Shown here: in pieces, positions 1-7,678 of the stretch
Position numbering within the stretch: the first letter of the stretch is position 1
Layout: every line of letters starts with the position of its first letter
The notes under the pieces: generated by a model
Told to the model about the DNA's origin: nothing
Databases searched by the model: none
Seen by the model: only the letters and a program-made list of their open reading frames with translations
NCBI GenBank assembly: GCA_964016105.1
Contig: CAXHEX010000009.1
Coordinates: forward strand, 62,001 to 126,000
DNA length: 64,000 nucleotides
Reading direction: 5' to 3'
DNA from: Ketobacter sp964016105
GTDB lineage: Bacteria > Pseudomonadota > Gammaproteobacteria > Pseudomonadales > Ketobacteraceae
Position numbers and translations under genes: made by a program

Positions 1-687
1 AGGTCTGTTAGCGATAACCGCAATGCCATGTTCCTGAGCTAACGGAAGCAGGCGTTGCTCCGCATCCCGGTCGCTAATATTATAAGTAAGCTGAACGAAG
101 TCCAATTCCTCGGATGCAAGGATGCTTTCCAGCTCGCGGTGCCTGCGGCCATGAGAAGTCGTGACTCCCAGGTATCGAATTTTGCCCTGCTGCTTCATCT
201 CACGTAGATTTTTCAAGTGATCTTGCCAGGACAGGAGATTGTGAACCTGGACCAAATCCAGTTTTTGTAGATGCCATCGCTGGGCTTGCGCTTCGGTTTC
301 TTGTTCTGTGGCGCCGCTATTGCCGGTCCAGACTTTATCAGCTGAAAACAGCCCCTCTGGTACACTGATCCTCTCCAGGCCGTAGCCAAGCACGTCAGCT
401 GAGGATCCGTACATGGGCGAACAATCAATCATACCTCCGCCGAGCTCAAAAAATAGCTTCAGCACTTCCAGGCGTTTGTCTCTGATCTGTCTGTCGGTAC
501 CCACGTTGAAAGTTTGCCAGGTGCCCATGCCAATCACCGGTAATCTTTCTCCTGTGGACGGAATGGTTTTGCTGATGAGTTGACTGTTATTGGGTTTTCC
601 AGCAAACACCGTGCGAGTAAAAGTGACAGTCCCTATTAGCCCAGTTGCTGAAGTGATTATAAATCTACGCCGGTTAAACATGGGCAT
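1..687 (-). CDS. Aldo/keto reductase, Tat-type leader, C-terminus beyond left edge
   Basis: This open frame runs off the left edge of the window, so only about 229 residues are visible. It begins MPMFNRRRF or MFNRRRF (ATG at 687 or 681, in the same frame), with an arginine-rich leader and a hydrophobic stretch to about residue 28 that looks like a twin-arginine export signal. The mature part shows aldo/keto reductase features: PVIGMGTW near the start, MIDCSPMYGSS (the D and Y of the active site), KVWTG in place of the usual KLWT-type strand, and then IRYLGVTTSHGRRH and DFVQLTYNISDRDAEQRLL. The family reduces carbonyls with NADPH; periplasmic, Tat-exported members are common, but the substrate is unknown. 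It lies 38 bp downstream of the redoxin gene on the same strand and may be the last gene of that transcript. Family is confident, substrate is not. Confidence 0.8.
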   Translation of the reverse strand, partial: MPMFNRRRFIITSATGLIGTVTFTRTVFAGKPNNSQLISKTIPSTGERLPVIGMGTWQTFNVGTDRQIRDKRLEVLKLFFELGGGMIDCSPMYGSSADVLGYGLERISVPEGLFSADKVWTGNSGATEQETEAQAQRWHLQKLDLVQVHNLLSWQDHLKNLREMKQQGKIRYLGVTTSHGRRHRELESILASEELDFVQLTYNISDRDAEQRLLPLAQEHGIAVIANRP

Positions 688-725
688 ACCCCCAATCACA
701 TGGGGTTTTGATTTCGTAACCCATA

Positions 726-1409
726 TTACTTATCGTAGCCTGAAGTCGAGCTGTATTTTATTCCACAGCCATAAGGTTGGGTTGCGGCAGGCTCTGGTGA
801 CTTGCCAGCCAGTACCGCAGCGATTGCATTGGCGGCGTAGGGCGTCGCTTCGGATAGTGTTTTTTCATTTGCCGAGGGAATACTATCTATGGCACCGTTG
901 TACCGTACTTTTCCGTCGGGTCCGATGACATACATATGGGGAGTGGTTTTTGCGCCATACAACCGGGCTACTTTTCCATCGGCATCCAGCAAGACGTAAT
1001 TGGCGTTGTTATCAAACTTTTTGTTTTCCATAGCGTATTCGTTAGCCGTGAAATAACCTTGCTTACCTTTTGCAGAAGAGGCAATTGATAACCATACGAC
1101 ATTATCTTTGCTGTACTTCTGCTGGAGCTGAGGAATGTTCCCGCTGTCATAATGCATTTTGGAAAACGGACATTCGTAGTTGAGCCACTCCAGTACCACC
1201 GTCTTTCCCTTAAGGTCTGCTAATGAAACCTCGCTGCCATCGGTAGCGCTGAGTGTGAATGAAGGTGCATCTGAATTCGGACGAGCAGCGCCATGGGCCT
1301 CGCTTACAACCAAAACCAGACAAACCATTGCCAATAAAAATGTTGCCCGGAACAGTAAATCGATTACGGTTTTCTGAAATGAGTAAGTGGATAAATAGGC
1401 GGAATACAT
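726..1409 (-). CDS. Exported redoxin-domain (peroxiredoxin-like) protein
   Basis: This 227-residue thioredoxin-fold protein has an N-terminal hydrophobic signal or anchor (about residues 14-40, ending SEAHGA). The redoxin domain follows: PSFTLSATDG, then KGKTVVLEWLNYECPFSKMHY, which carries one cysteine in the ECPF position (Cys-x-x-x-x-His spacing typical of the PRX_like1 group) rather than a CxxC pair. Later motifs include YGAKTTPHMYVIGPDGKVRY, with the cis-Pro region TTPH. A second cysteine sits in the C-terminal PYGCGIKY. The start was set at 1409 because GGAG lies 7 nt before that ATG; the frame stays open further upstream. The upstream gene is a DsbD/ScsB-type reductase, which suggests this protein receives periplasmic electrons from it. 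A peroxidase or thiol-reductase role is inferred, not shown. Confidence 0.8.
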   Translation of the reverse strand: MYSAYLSTYSFQKTVIDLLFRATFLLAMVCLVLVVSEAHGAARPNSDAPSFTLSATDGSEVSLADLKGKTVVLEWLNYECPFSKMHYDSGNIPQLQQKYSKDNVVWLSIASSAKGKQGYFTANEYAMENKKFDNNANYVLLDADGKVARLYGAKTTPHMYVIGPDGKVRYNGAIDSIPSANEKTLSEATPYAANAIAAVLAGKSPEPAATQPYGCGIKYSSTSGYDK

Positions 1410-1428
1410 AAAAGTCTCCAAATTTATT

Positions 1429-3507
1429 CTACGTGGATGAGGTGGAATCAAAGATGATGCTTGGGGTTAGAATCTGAGGCAGTATTAATGGCTCAGCGTT
1501 GGGTGGGTAATAAACATAAATAGGAACTCCGCTGCGTTCGAAACTTTGCAGATAATGTGTTATCTCGGGGTCGGAGTTGGTCCAATCAGCCCGCAAAACA
1601 ATGATATTTTGTTCTATAAAATGATTTCGAACAACATCTGTATGCAAGGCGACTTGTTCATTGACTTTACAGGTAATGCACCAGGAAGCAGTTGCGTAGA
1701 CAAAAACAGGAAGTCCCTTATCACGGTAATTCTTTAATGTGGTCTGGGAAAATGACTGAGCTGTTAGCGTATTTTCAGAATCGTATCCGTTGTTGTTGCT
1801 GAGTTCTACCGAGCTCAACGGTAGAAAAGTCAGTGGGCCCAGGCAGAACAGAAAAAATACTAGAGCCAGTAAACCTCGGCTAAGTGCGTTACGTGGCCGC
1901 AGTGGCCAACACCAGCAAACAAAAACGAGACCCAGCATACCTGCCAGAGCCAGAGCCATAGCGTTGATTCCAGCTTGTTTACCCAGGATCCACAATAACC
2001 ACAGCGCAGTTAAATACATTGGAAAAGCAAGAAATTGTCGAAAACGTACCATCCATGGCCCAGGCCTGGGTAAACGATGTATCAGCTTTGGAAACCAGCT
2101 AAGAACAACAAAAGGTAAGGCCAGCCCCAAACCAAGAAATACAAATATCAACATACCTTGGCTGGCAGGTAGTACCAGCGCAGCCCCCAGGGCCGTCGCC
2201 ATAAAAGGTGCTGTACAAGGAGTGGCAACCAGTGTTGCCAACGCTCCTGTGGCAGCACTTCCCAGCCAGTCCTGACGTGCAGCCATATCTTGACCGCCTC
2301 CAAATGCACTGCGTATTTCTACAACCCCAGAGAAATTTAATCCAACCAGGAACATGATATAAGCAAGCAATGAAATAAACAGGGGGGACTGCATTTGAAA
2401 GCCCCAACCCAATGCTGCGCCGGATGCTTTCAGCGCTAATAACAAGCCTCCTATAGCCAGAAAACTTAATACCACTCCTCCACTGTAGGCCAGTGCATGC
2501 AAGCGTATTGTGTTCGAGCTTTGGCTAGAGTGATTGGCAATGGCTAGAGCCTTAAAGGACAACACCGGAAATACGCAGGGCATGGCATTTAGAATGAAAC
2601 CGCCTAACAAGGCCATGGCCAGCAGTACAAACAAACTTGGCCTGTGGAGCGAAGGGGTCGACTTAACGGGGAGAGCTGAAGATTCGGCTTGGATTGCGTT
2701 TAGATAACGGATAGAACCTTGGCTTGATATCTCCAACAAACCGCTCAATTTCCCAGGCAATTCTGCGAAACCGCGGCTTAACTCCAGCACCAAACTTCCG
2801 TTTTCAATGCGGAATTGTTGAGGCGCTGCGGCTTCCACGACACCAGCCTGTTCAGAAAAAAAGTAGACTTCATCAAAGAGTGTTACTGTTGCCATTGACA
2901 GGGTCAGCTCAATTTTTTCCGCTTTGGTTACTATGGATTGTATAGGTAAGCTTTGTGGTTTCGTGTTAGCTAGCAGTTTTTGTATCAGATCGAAGGAGGA
3001 TGACCGTTGAACTTCACTATCTATAGGGATATCGAGTGTTAGTTGCGCTTCTTCCGGCACACATTCTTCTTCGCAGACCAACCAATGGGCATTCAGTTGA
3101 ATCGGTAAATTGGATTGCTCTAAACCGACCTTCTGTATCTGCAACTGTACTAGATGATAGGCTGATCAGGCATAGCCATAATTCATCAACGGTCCAATGG
3201 GGAACCGCGAGGGGGGTTGCCACTGAATCGGGCCAGCTGTCACGTTTTCCGGTAATACCCACTTCAAACGCGGGGCTAAGCCTGAATCTCCAGGGTTTTT
3301 CCAGTAAGTATGCCAATCCTTTCGAATATCTAGTTGAAACATTAGCCAGATGTTTTGCTTACCATCGATTTTGCTGTACTCACTGTGCAGGCTGGCCGTG
3401 GTGTACTTCAATTCAGCAGTTGAGGCGCCCAGAGTGTGCACTGGCACGAGCATCAGGCTAAATAGAAACATCAAGATAAGCTGTTTCAATTTATGGGAGG
3501 AAGCCAT
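1429..3507 (-). pseudogene. DsbD/ScsB-type protein-disulfide reductase interrupted by an in-frame TGA
   Basis: The frame from ATG 3507 encodes a signal peptide and a DsbD N-terminal domain (residues 1-113, ending PLMNYGYA), then meets TGA at 3168-3166. The same frame resumes without any shift (SAYHLVQLQIQKVG) and continues to 1429, giving about 692 codons, the usual ScsB-like length. The second part has the eight-helix DsbD core with CVFP and TPCTAPF cysteine motifs (FILNAMPCVFPVLSFKAL, VATPCTAPFMATALGAAL) and a C-terminal thioredoxin domain with ASWCITCK. The intact protein would carry electrons from cytoplasmic thioredoxin to periplasmic thiol proteins such as the redoxin 19 bp downstream. 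Many relatives have NYGY followed by Gly at this point; a GGA-to-TGA change would explain the stop. Nonsense mutation, sequencing error and readthrough cannot be told apart here. A downstream TTG at 3144 has no convincing role as a genuine start. Confidence 0.75.
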
Positions 3508-3995
3508 TTTCTGAGGTGCCTCTTTCTAAAAATGAGGTGCATTTGATGGTGGCAGCTAAAAATAGGACAGCGATTTAACAGTAATGATTCCCACTAATAT
3601 CAAAATTTTAGAACAAAACGAAATTCGAATTAGAAGCCAGTATTTAGGCATACTTTTTAAGTGGTCATTGCAATGTCTTGGAACAGTCGAGGATCATGAT
3701 GATGGTCCACTACTACTCCCAGCGGGAAAAAGCGGGGTTGTTTATCGCCGAGGCTGCTCAGGTGTCGGCAGACTCACAAGGCAATTCCTTTACTCCGGGC
3801 CTACACATAACGGAGTAAATAACAATTAGGCTCAAGGTACCCGACCATGATCACGAAAACGGTGGCAACGGCTAGCTGGACCCAAATCTACGCCTAAAGT
3901 GGTCGCGAAGGTTAAAGTGACGCTGGAGATGGACTATTTGTGCCAATAGTCGTCAAGGTCTTGCTCTCCCAGCACTCTCTAAAATCTTCCACAGA
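3508..3995. other. 488-bp non-coding stretch with a gene remnant
   Basis: This interval separates the DsbD-type gene from the lipoprotein gene. No intact gene is convincing here. It contains a short remnant of a flavin oxidoreductase gene (separate entry at 3696-3818). The rest, roughly 3819-3995, has no recognisable product and several stops in every frame. An 81-codon open frame at 3584-3829 on the plus strand reads in a different frame from the remnant and has no family resemblance. The promoter for the DsbD-type gene should lie near 3510-3600, but I see no clear boxes. Confidence 0.5.
3696..3818 (+). pseudogene. Fragment of an old-yellow-enzyme (NADH:flavin oxidoreductase) gene
   Basis: About 40 codons read MMMVHYYSQREKAGLFIAEA and continue AQVSADSQGNSFTPGLHITE before a TAA. 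This matches, by eye, the N-terminal signature of old-yellow-enzyme family reductases, which typically read YY(A/S)QRA(S)AGLIISEATQIS followed by a TPGI segment. Nothing before it resembles the family's first 35 residues with a start codon, and no barrel follows after the stop, so this is a decayed remnant rather than a gene. The assignment rests on motif memory, not a search. Confidence 0.5.
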
Positions 3996-4937
3996 CTAAT
4001 TACAGGGCGGCAAGCTGGCTAGAGCAAGACGGTGCCCGGAATTGGGAAGTACACCAATTGATTCAGTAAACAGGATGTCACCTTGCTTAAATAACGGGGT
4101 TGAATCAGTCAAGACAGCAGATGGGCTGGTAAGTCCGGTTACCAAATCCACGGAGTCGGACCCGTCTAATGGTACCCAAGTGAGTTTTCCACCTAGGTAA
4201 TCCGCTACCAGCAAGCCATTACAATAGAGATCAAAATCATCAAAAACAGTGAGGCGAGTAAATAATATTTCTGCGGCTTCAACCTGTTGCCATGCTGTAT
4301 CGACTTTCAGTTGCTTAACGTAGCCAAGATCCGTAAGGAAAATACTGTCTTCAACAACTCTGACCCCATTTGCAGCGTTAACACCATGCCTCTTATTAAT
4401 CCAATGATACTCTTCACCGATGATCTTTGGAGAGTCTCCAGAAAAATCAACTTCTAACCGACTAACGCCACCTTTACCAAAGAAATTCTCATCGGCTAAT
4501 AATATGTAATTAAAATGAGGCACAACGTCGATACCATTGGCAAACTGATAGCGTTCTAGATCCCACACAGTCTTCACGGAAGCATCTTCGAGTGAGTAAG
4601 CTATCAACCGACCGGATTTTTTATAGGTTAGACCGGTAAAAGTGAAGCTTTGCTGCTGGGAACAGACAAAGAATAGCCAATTGTGAAGTTCCGCGAGGCC
4701 AGCAAAGTAATCACAATCTGTGGATTCATATACTAGTTCGAGAACGGGTTTTTCAACATCATTGAGTTCAGTTATTTTTAGCTCGTATAAACCTTCGCTG
4801 GCGGTTACAAAAACCCTTCCACTCTGGGTTTTACGGATATTTTCCGCCATATGAATTGGTAAAATAGTACGCTCGTTAAAGCAGCCTAGGACGTTAACAA
4901 GAACGACTAATGCTAAAAGCCTCATGACCCATTGCAC
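3996..4937 (-). CDS. Putative lipoprotein with SMP-30/NHL-like propeller character
   Basis: This 313-residue protein has an N-terminal hydrophobic segment ending VNVLGC, a lipobox that places it as a membrane-anchored lipoprotein. The rest is rich in short beta-strand repeats such as SGRVFVTASEGLYEL, HFNYILLADENFFG, DSIFLTDLGYVKQL and NGLLVADYLGGKLTWV, which recall SMP-30/gluconolactonase or NHL beta-propellers, but no catalytic motif is recognisable. The start is GTG at 4937 with GGGAG about 9 nt upstream; an in-frame ATG at 4925 would still keep the signal sequence. It follows the nif operon by about 130 bp on the same strand and could be read-through transcribed, but nothing ties it to nitrogen fixation. 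Function unknown. Confidence 0.65.
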   Translation of the reverse strand: MQWVMRLLALVVLVNVLGCFNERTILPIHMAENIRKTQSGRVFVTASEGLYELKITELNDVEKPVLELVYESTDCDYFAGLAELHNWLFFVCSQQQSFTFTGLTYKKSGRLIAYSLEDASVKTVWDLERYQFANGIDVVPHFNYILLADENFFGKGGVSRLEVDFSGDSPKIIGEEYHWINKRHGVNAANGVRVVEDSIFLTDLGYVKQLKVDTAWQQVEAAEILFTRLTVFDDFDLYCNGLLVADYLGGKLTWVPLDGSDSVDLVTGLTSPSAVLTDSTPLFKQGDILFTESIGVLPNSGHRLALASLPPCN

Positions 4938-5020
4938 TGGTTACTCTCCCTGTGTGCGCTTTCCCAATTGTGTTTGGGATATTAACAGCAGGAGAGAACC
5001 AGAGCAAAATTAGATCTCAC

Positions 5021-5065
5021 TCATTATACCGGCACTCATTATACCGGCACTACTTATACCGGCAC
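5021..5065. repeat. Three tandem 15-bp units (TCATTATACCGGCAC)
   Basis: Two perfect copies of TCATTATACCGGCAC are followed by a third with two differences near its start (TACTTATACCGGCAC). The array abuts the stop codon of the last gene of the nif operon (stop at 5065-5067) and lies in the gap before the lipoprotein gene. It is too short and too simple for a CRISPR. It looks like local slippage duplication; a protein-binding role is possible but not supported. Confidence 0.85.
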
Positions 5066-5619
5066 TACACTGGACCTCTAGCCTCACCTTTGACCTCAAT
5101 GGTTCGCTCTAAGGCGTCAGCCATAGCCACTTCGTCGTATTTGGGTTTGAATGATTTCAACTCGTCCAACAAAGTGCCAATTTTTTCTTCGGCGCTCTGG
5201 CCTTTCAGGTCGCTTTTTTCGATACAAAGCAACTCTAACGCTTCGTTCCAAATCATTCCGTCTTCCAGTGGCACCACAACATACTGGCTACCTTGACTGG
5301 GTACTACCATGGGATCTCTGATATCCCTGACGAAGAAAAGGAACTTGCTGTCTTCGGCGAAATCCTTGTCGTAATGCTCAGTAACCAGATCGAGATCAGA
5401 CAGATTATTCAGACCAGCAACGAATAAATTAATTTTATCATCCGCTACATACAGTACCGCTTGCCTTGCCACCTTTGTGGGAGGCTTGCGGTCCCCTCTT
5501 TCGGTTACTTCACCAAACACCAACACTAAGTCGCCACGGTATACTTCATCTTGCCCCAGGCTACCGGTGAGGTTGACATTAAATAGATAACCTTCATCTT
5601 TGTATTTGGAAACTAGCAT
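5065..5619 (-). CDS. Unknown protein at the end of the nif operon
   Basis: This 184-residue protein has no signal peptide, membrane segment or cysteine motif; it has a single cysteine (ELLCIEKSD). The N-terminal half looks like beta strands (YLFNVNLTGSLGQDEVYRGD, LVLVFGEVTER, AVLYVADDKINLFVAGL), and the C-terminal 50 residues are charged and helical (SAEEKIGTLLDELKSFKPKY). It lies 22 bp downstream of the LRV 4Fe-4S gene on the same strand and is the last gene before the operon's apparent end, so it is probably co-transcribed under NifA. I do not recognise the family. By position it may be an accessory or protective factor for nitrogenase, but that is only guilt by association. Confidence 0.7.
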   Translation of the reverse strand: MLVSKYKDEGYLFNVNLTGSLGQDEVYRGDLVLVFGEVTERGDRKPPTKVARQAVLYVADDKINLFVAGLNNLSDLDLVTEHYDKDFAEDSKFLFFVRDIRDPMVVPSQGSQYVVVPLEDGMIWNEALELLCIEKSDLKGQSAEEKIGTLLDELKSFKPKYDEVAMADALERTIEVKGEARGPV

Positions 5620-5641
5620 GTTACTACCCTATCTAAGTTAA

Positions 5642-6406
5642 TTAAGAATCTTCCAAATTTAAACTGTCCAGACGTTGCTTAGCGAAGCTCCGTACTTCCT
5701 CATCGTCGTCGTTTAACGCCGCTTCTAAGACCGCTGCAGGTGCCCTTTCTACTGCCGCCAACCGCACTGTCCAGTCATCGTCTTGCAATAAAATAGCTAA
5801 CTCATCCTGCTCACAACGGCCGGCGATCACTCGCCTGACCTCCGGTTCCGAATCGTTTAGCATCATTCCTAAACTCGCCGGAGGTAAGCGTTGGGCCACC
5901 AATTTACGAACCTGTCGATCGGGGTCACGAATTAGACGAAATAATCTGCCTTCAGGAAGCCGCTGAGCCACATAAGCTCTGACCAGGTAATCCGGGTCGT
6001 CCGCCATATTCTCAACTTGATCCAATGGCAAACGATCTACCACCGTGATCCGTACTTCTCGATCAGAGTCCCGCATCATGGTATGGAGCTGATCTCGGGG
6101 CAATCGATAAGCCACTGCACGTCTAACCGCTTCGTCAGTATCATTGGCTTTTTTTGACAACTCCCTCTGGGGAACATATCGAACCGCTACCGCTCTACGT
6201 TCCCAAAAAGCGTCATCCAGGTACTGAACAGCAAGCTCGGGATTGATTTTAAAAAACCGATCAATCTGTCTGCCACTCTCTGCACGTACACACACATCCC
6301 CTGGAACGCAACGCCCCATCAATAGCAAGCGTTGCCGATATGGACAGTATCGGCAATCCGCTATGGGTGTTAAATCGTATACGTCACCTTGCTCTTGATT
6401 ATCCAT
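5642..6406 (-). CDS. nif-associated 4Fe-4S leucine-rich-variant (LRV) repeat protein
   Basis: This 254-residue protein starts with a four-cysteine cluster, Cys18, Cys21, Cys33 and Cys39, in the pattern found in the Azotobacter LRV protein, where it binds a [4Fe-4S] cluster. From about residue 60 on it consists of roughly 24-residue helical repeats with a recurring core: RRAVAVRYVPQREL, RRAVAYRLPRDQL, RITVVDRLPLDQV, VRAYVAQRLPEGRL, VRKLVAQRLPPASL. These form a curved LRV/HEAT-like solenoid. In Azotobacter vinelandii the same kind of gene sits downstream of nifY, so the position agrees. Its role in nitrogenase maturation is unknown. It lies 4 bp after the small acidic gene and 22 bp before the unknown gene, indicating one operon. 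Confidence 0.9.
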   Translation of the reverse strand: MDNQEQGDVYDLTPIADCRYCPYRQRLLLMGRCVPGDVCVRAESGRQIDRFFKINPELAVQYLDDAFWERRAVAVRYVPQRELSKKANDTDEAVRRAVAYRLPRDQLHTMMRDSDREVRITVVDRLPLDQVENMADDPDYLVRAYVAQRLPEGRLFRLIRDPDRQVRKLVAQRLPPASLGMMLNDSEPEVRRVIAGRCEQDELAILLQDDDWTVRLAAVERAPAAVLEAALNDDDEEVRSFAKQRLDSLNLEDS

Positions 6407-6410
6407 GACA

Positions 6411-6674
6411 TTAATCGTCTATCACTTCAGCCAACACAAAACCAGACGCATTGGCCGGCTCAGTGGTGAGTTTTGAGCAATGTTCAGATGAATCAACGAA
6501 ATAAACATTAAAATCACCTTTTTCAATTGCAGGAGTATAATTGTCCATGTCATCCTCCATGCAATAAGTAAAGTGGTAATCGTACTGCTGTTTAAGTTCG
6601 CTGATCAGCTCTTCTGAAAGGCCTTTTGCTTGCACTGCTTTGACAACTTGATCAATATGCTCTGGCTCAATCAT
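6411..6674 (-). CDS. Small acidic nif-operon protein
   Basis: This 87-residue acidic protein (MIEPEHIDQVVKAVQAKG at the start) overlaps the end of nifY by 4 bp in an ATGA arrangement, so it is translationally coupled. The N-terminal 30 residues are predicted helical, resembling a small UBA-like bundle (GLSEELISELKQQYDYHFTY). Two cysteines (positions about 38 and 66) lack a metal-binding pattern. Small proteins of this size occur between nifY and the LRV gene in Azotobacter-type clusters (I believe a DUF6129-type family, not verified). No function can be given from the sequence; coupling to NifY suggests a role near the cofactor-delivery step. Confidence 0.8.
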   Translation of the reverse strand: MIEPEHIDQVVKAVQAKGLSEELISELKQQYDYHFTYCMEDDMDNYTPAIEKGDFNVYFVDSSEHCSKLTTEPANASGFVLAEVIDD

Positions 6675-7366
6675 GCGTTTGCCTCCATCTTAAAGCGAGC
6701 ACGCTGTTCCGGATCATGGCCCATGGCTTTCGCTAACCAAGGGGGCGGTGAGCCCGATAGAGTGTCCTGTAATCTTTGCAGCACCTCCTCTGCCTCACCA
6801 CCATTGGGTAACTTAATGGGATGCAAACCCGCACGAACCGCTTTCGCCGCAGCCGGTCCACCAATGGATACGGTGTAAAGAACCTGGCAATCACTGATGG
6901 TTTCAGCGCGAATGGCATTTTTATCTTCATCTTCGCTGGCATCACGAGGCTGACGAATGTCCACTAAGCGGGATTCTTCGCTACTCACCTGGAAGATTAA
7001 GAAACGGGCGCAGGAACCAAAATGGCCATCAATTTTACTGCCTTGATTAGATGCACAGGCTACACGAACTGAGTCCTTCATGTCGCCAGGCTCAACTGCC
7101 TGAATTTCAGGTAGGGGAACCGGTTCAGTTTCGATGTTCCGGCCTTTGAGGAAGCCTAGGGCTTGTTTCAGATATTCTTCATCGATTTCGGAGAGAGATT
7201 CGATTTGTTTGAGCTTGCCCAAACGCACCTTATTCAACTTCCCGGCAGTGAGGGGCTCACCCACTAAGCCAAGCAGACCAATAAGAAGATCTTTGATCTC
7301 AGTATCTGGTAACGCTCGAGCTGCCAAGGCGATGCGTAAAGCAACCTCTTGAGACAATTGACTCAT
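6671..7366 (-). CDS. nifY: NifY/NafY-type dinitrogenase cofactor-binding protein
   Basis: This 231-residue protein has two parts. Residues 1-95 form a helical domain (PDTEIKDLLIGLLGLVGEPL, KLNKVRLGKLKQIESL) like the apo-MoFe-binding domain of NafY. Residues about 98-215 form the dinitrogenase iron-molybdenum cofactor domain: VRVACASNQGSKIDGHFGSC, where the histidine of DGHFGSC corresponds to the FeMo-co-binding histidine region, then LYTVSIGGPAAAKAVRAGLH. The family binds FeMo-co or apo-dinitrogenase and helps insert the cofactor. The gene starts 2 bp after nifT, and its stop overlaps the next start. NifY and NafY are paralogues and the sequence alone does not settle which name fits; the position right after nifT favours NifY. 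Confidence 0.88.
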   Translation of the reverse strand: MSQLSQEVALRIALAARALPDTEIKDLLIGLLGLVGEPLTAGKLNKVRLGKLKQIESLSEIDEEYLKQALGFLKGRNIETEPVPLPEIQAVEPGDMKDSVRVACASNQGSKIDGHFGSCARFLIFQVSSEESRLVDIRQPRDASEDEDKNAIRAETISDCQVLYTVSIGGPAAAKAVRAGLHPIKLPNGGEAEEVLQRLQDTLSGSPPPWLAKAMGHDPEQRARFKMEANA

Positions 7367-7368
7367 GA

Positions 7369-7587
7369 CTAACCCCCCGCACGTCGTGCTCGCAAGGTGA
7401 TTGGCAGCTTTGGCTCCGCGTCTAATGGGTCAATATAATAACTGGATCCATCTGCCAATTCGAGTGTGCCACCCCAACCGTCCGGTCCATCTTTCTCTAT
7501 GGATACAATGGTATCTTCAAGGTCTTTTTTCGCTACATAAAGGGTTAACTTTCCACTTTCGTCGCGTCTTATCATTACGTTCGGCAT
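7369..7587 (-). CDS. nifT: NifT/FixU small nitrogen-fixation protein
   Basis: This 72-residue protein matches NifT/FixU in length and pattern: MPNVMIRRDESGKLTLYVAK at the start, then DGWGGTLELADGSSYYIDPL near the end. It folds as a small beta domain and is dispensable in the organisms where it has been tested; its function is unknown. The ribosome site is GGAG about 8 nt before ATG 7587. It lies 91 bp downstream of nifK, but a strong intrinsic terminator sits in that gap, so nifT and the genes after it are likely expressed at a fraction of the nifHDK level. Confidence 0.9.
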   Translation of the reverse strand: MPNVMIRRDESGKLTLYVAKKDLEDTIVSIEKDGPDGWGGTLELADGSSYYIDPLDAEPKLPITLRARRAGG

Positions 7588-7632
7588 ACAAACTACTCCA
7601 ATTTAGCTGCTCTAGAAATGTTTAACTCAAGC

Positions 7633-7661
7633 AAAAAATCGGGGTGGTTTACACCACCCCG
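7633..7661 (-). terminator. Intrinsic terminator between nifK and nifT
   Basis: On the minus strand an 8-bp GC-rich stem (CGGGGTGG at 7661-7654 pairing with CCACCCCG at 7647-7640, loop of 6) is followed at once by a T-rich run (ATTTTTT). It begins 18 nt after the nifK stop codon. This is a textbook Rho-independent terminator in the middle of a nif operon, so it should act as an attenuator that keeps the structural genes high and nifT-nifY-LRV low. Confidence 0.9.
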
Positions 7662-7678
7662 CAGTTGCTTTGGGAGAG

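Noticed and set aside
3142..3168. Selenocysteine codon in the DsbD-type gene
   Set aside because: The position matches a structural glycine area rather than a redox cysteine, and a single substitution explains it more simply.
3584..3829. 81-codon plus-strand open frame
   Set aside because: It reads in a different frame from the reductase remnant and has no resemblance to any protein I know.
5021..5065. Possible CRISPR
   Set aside because: The repeats are contiguous 15-bp units without spacers.
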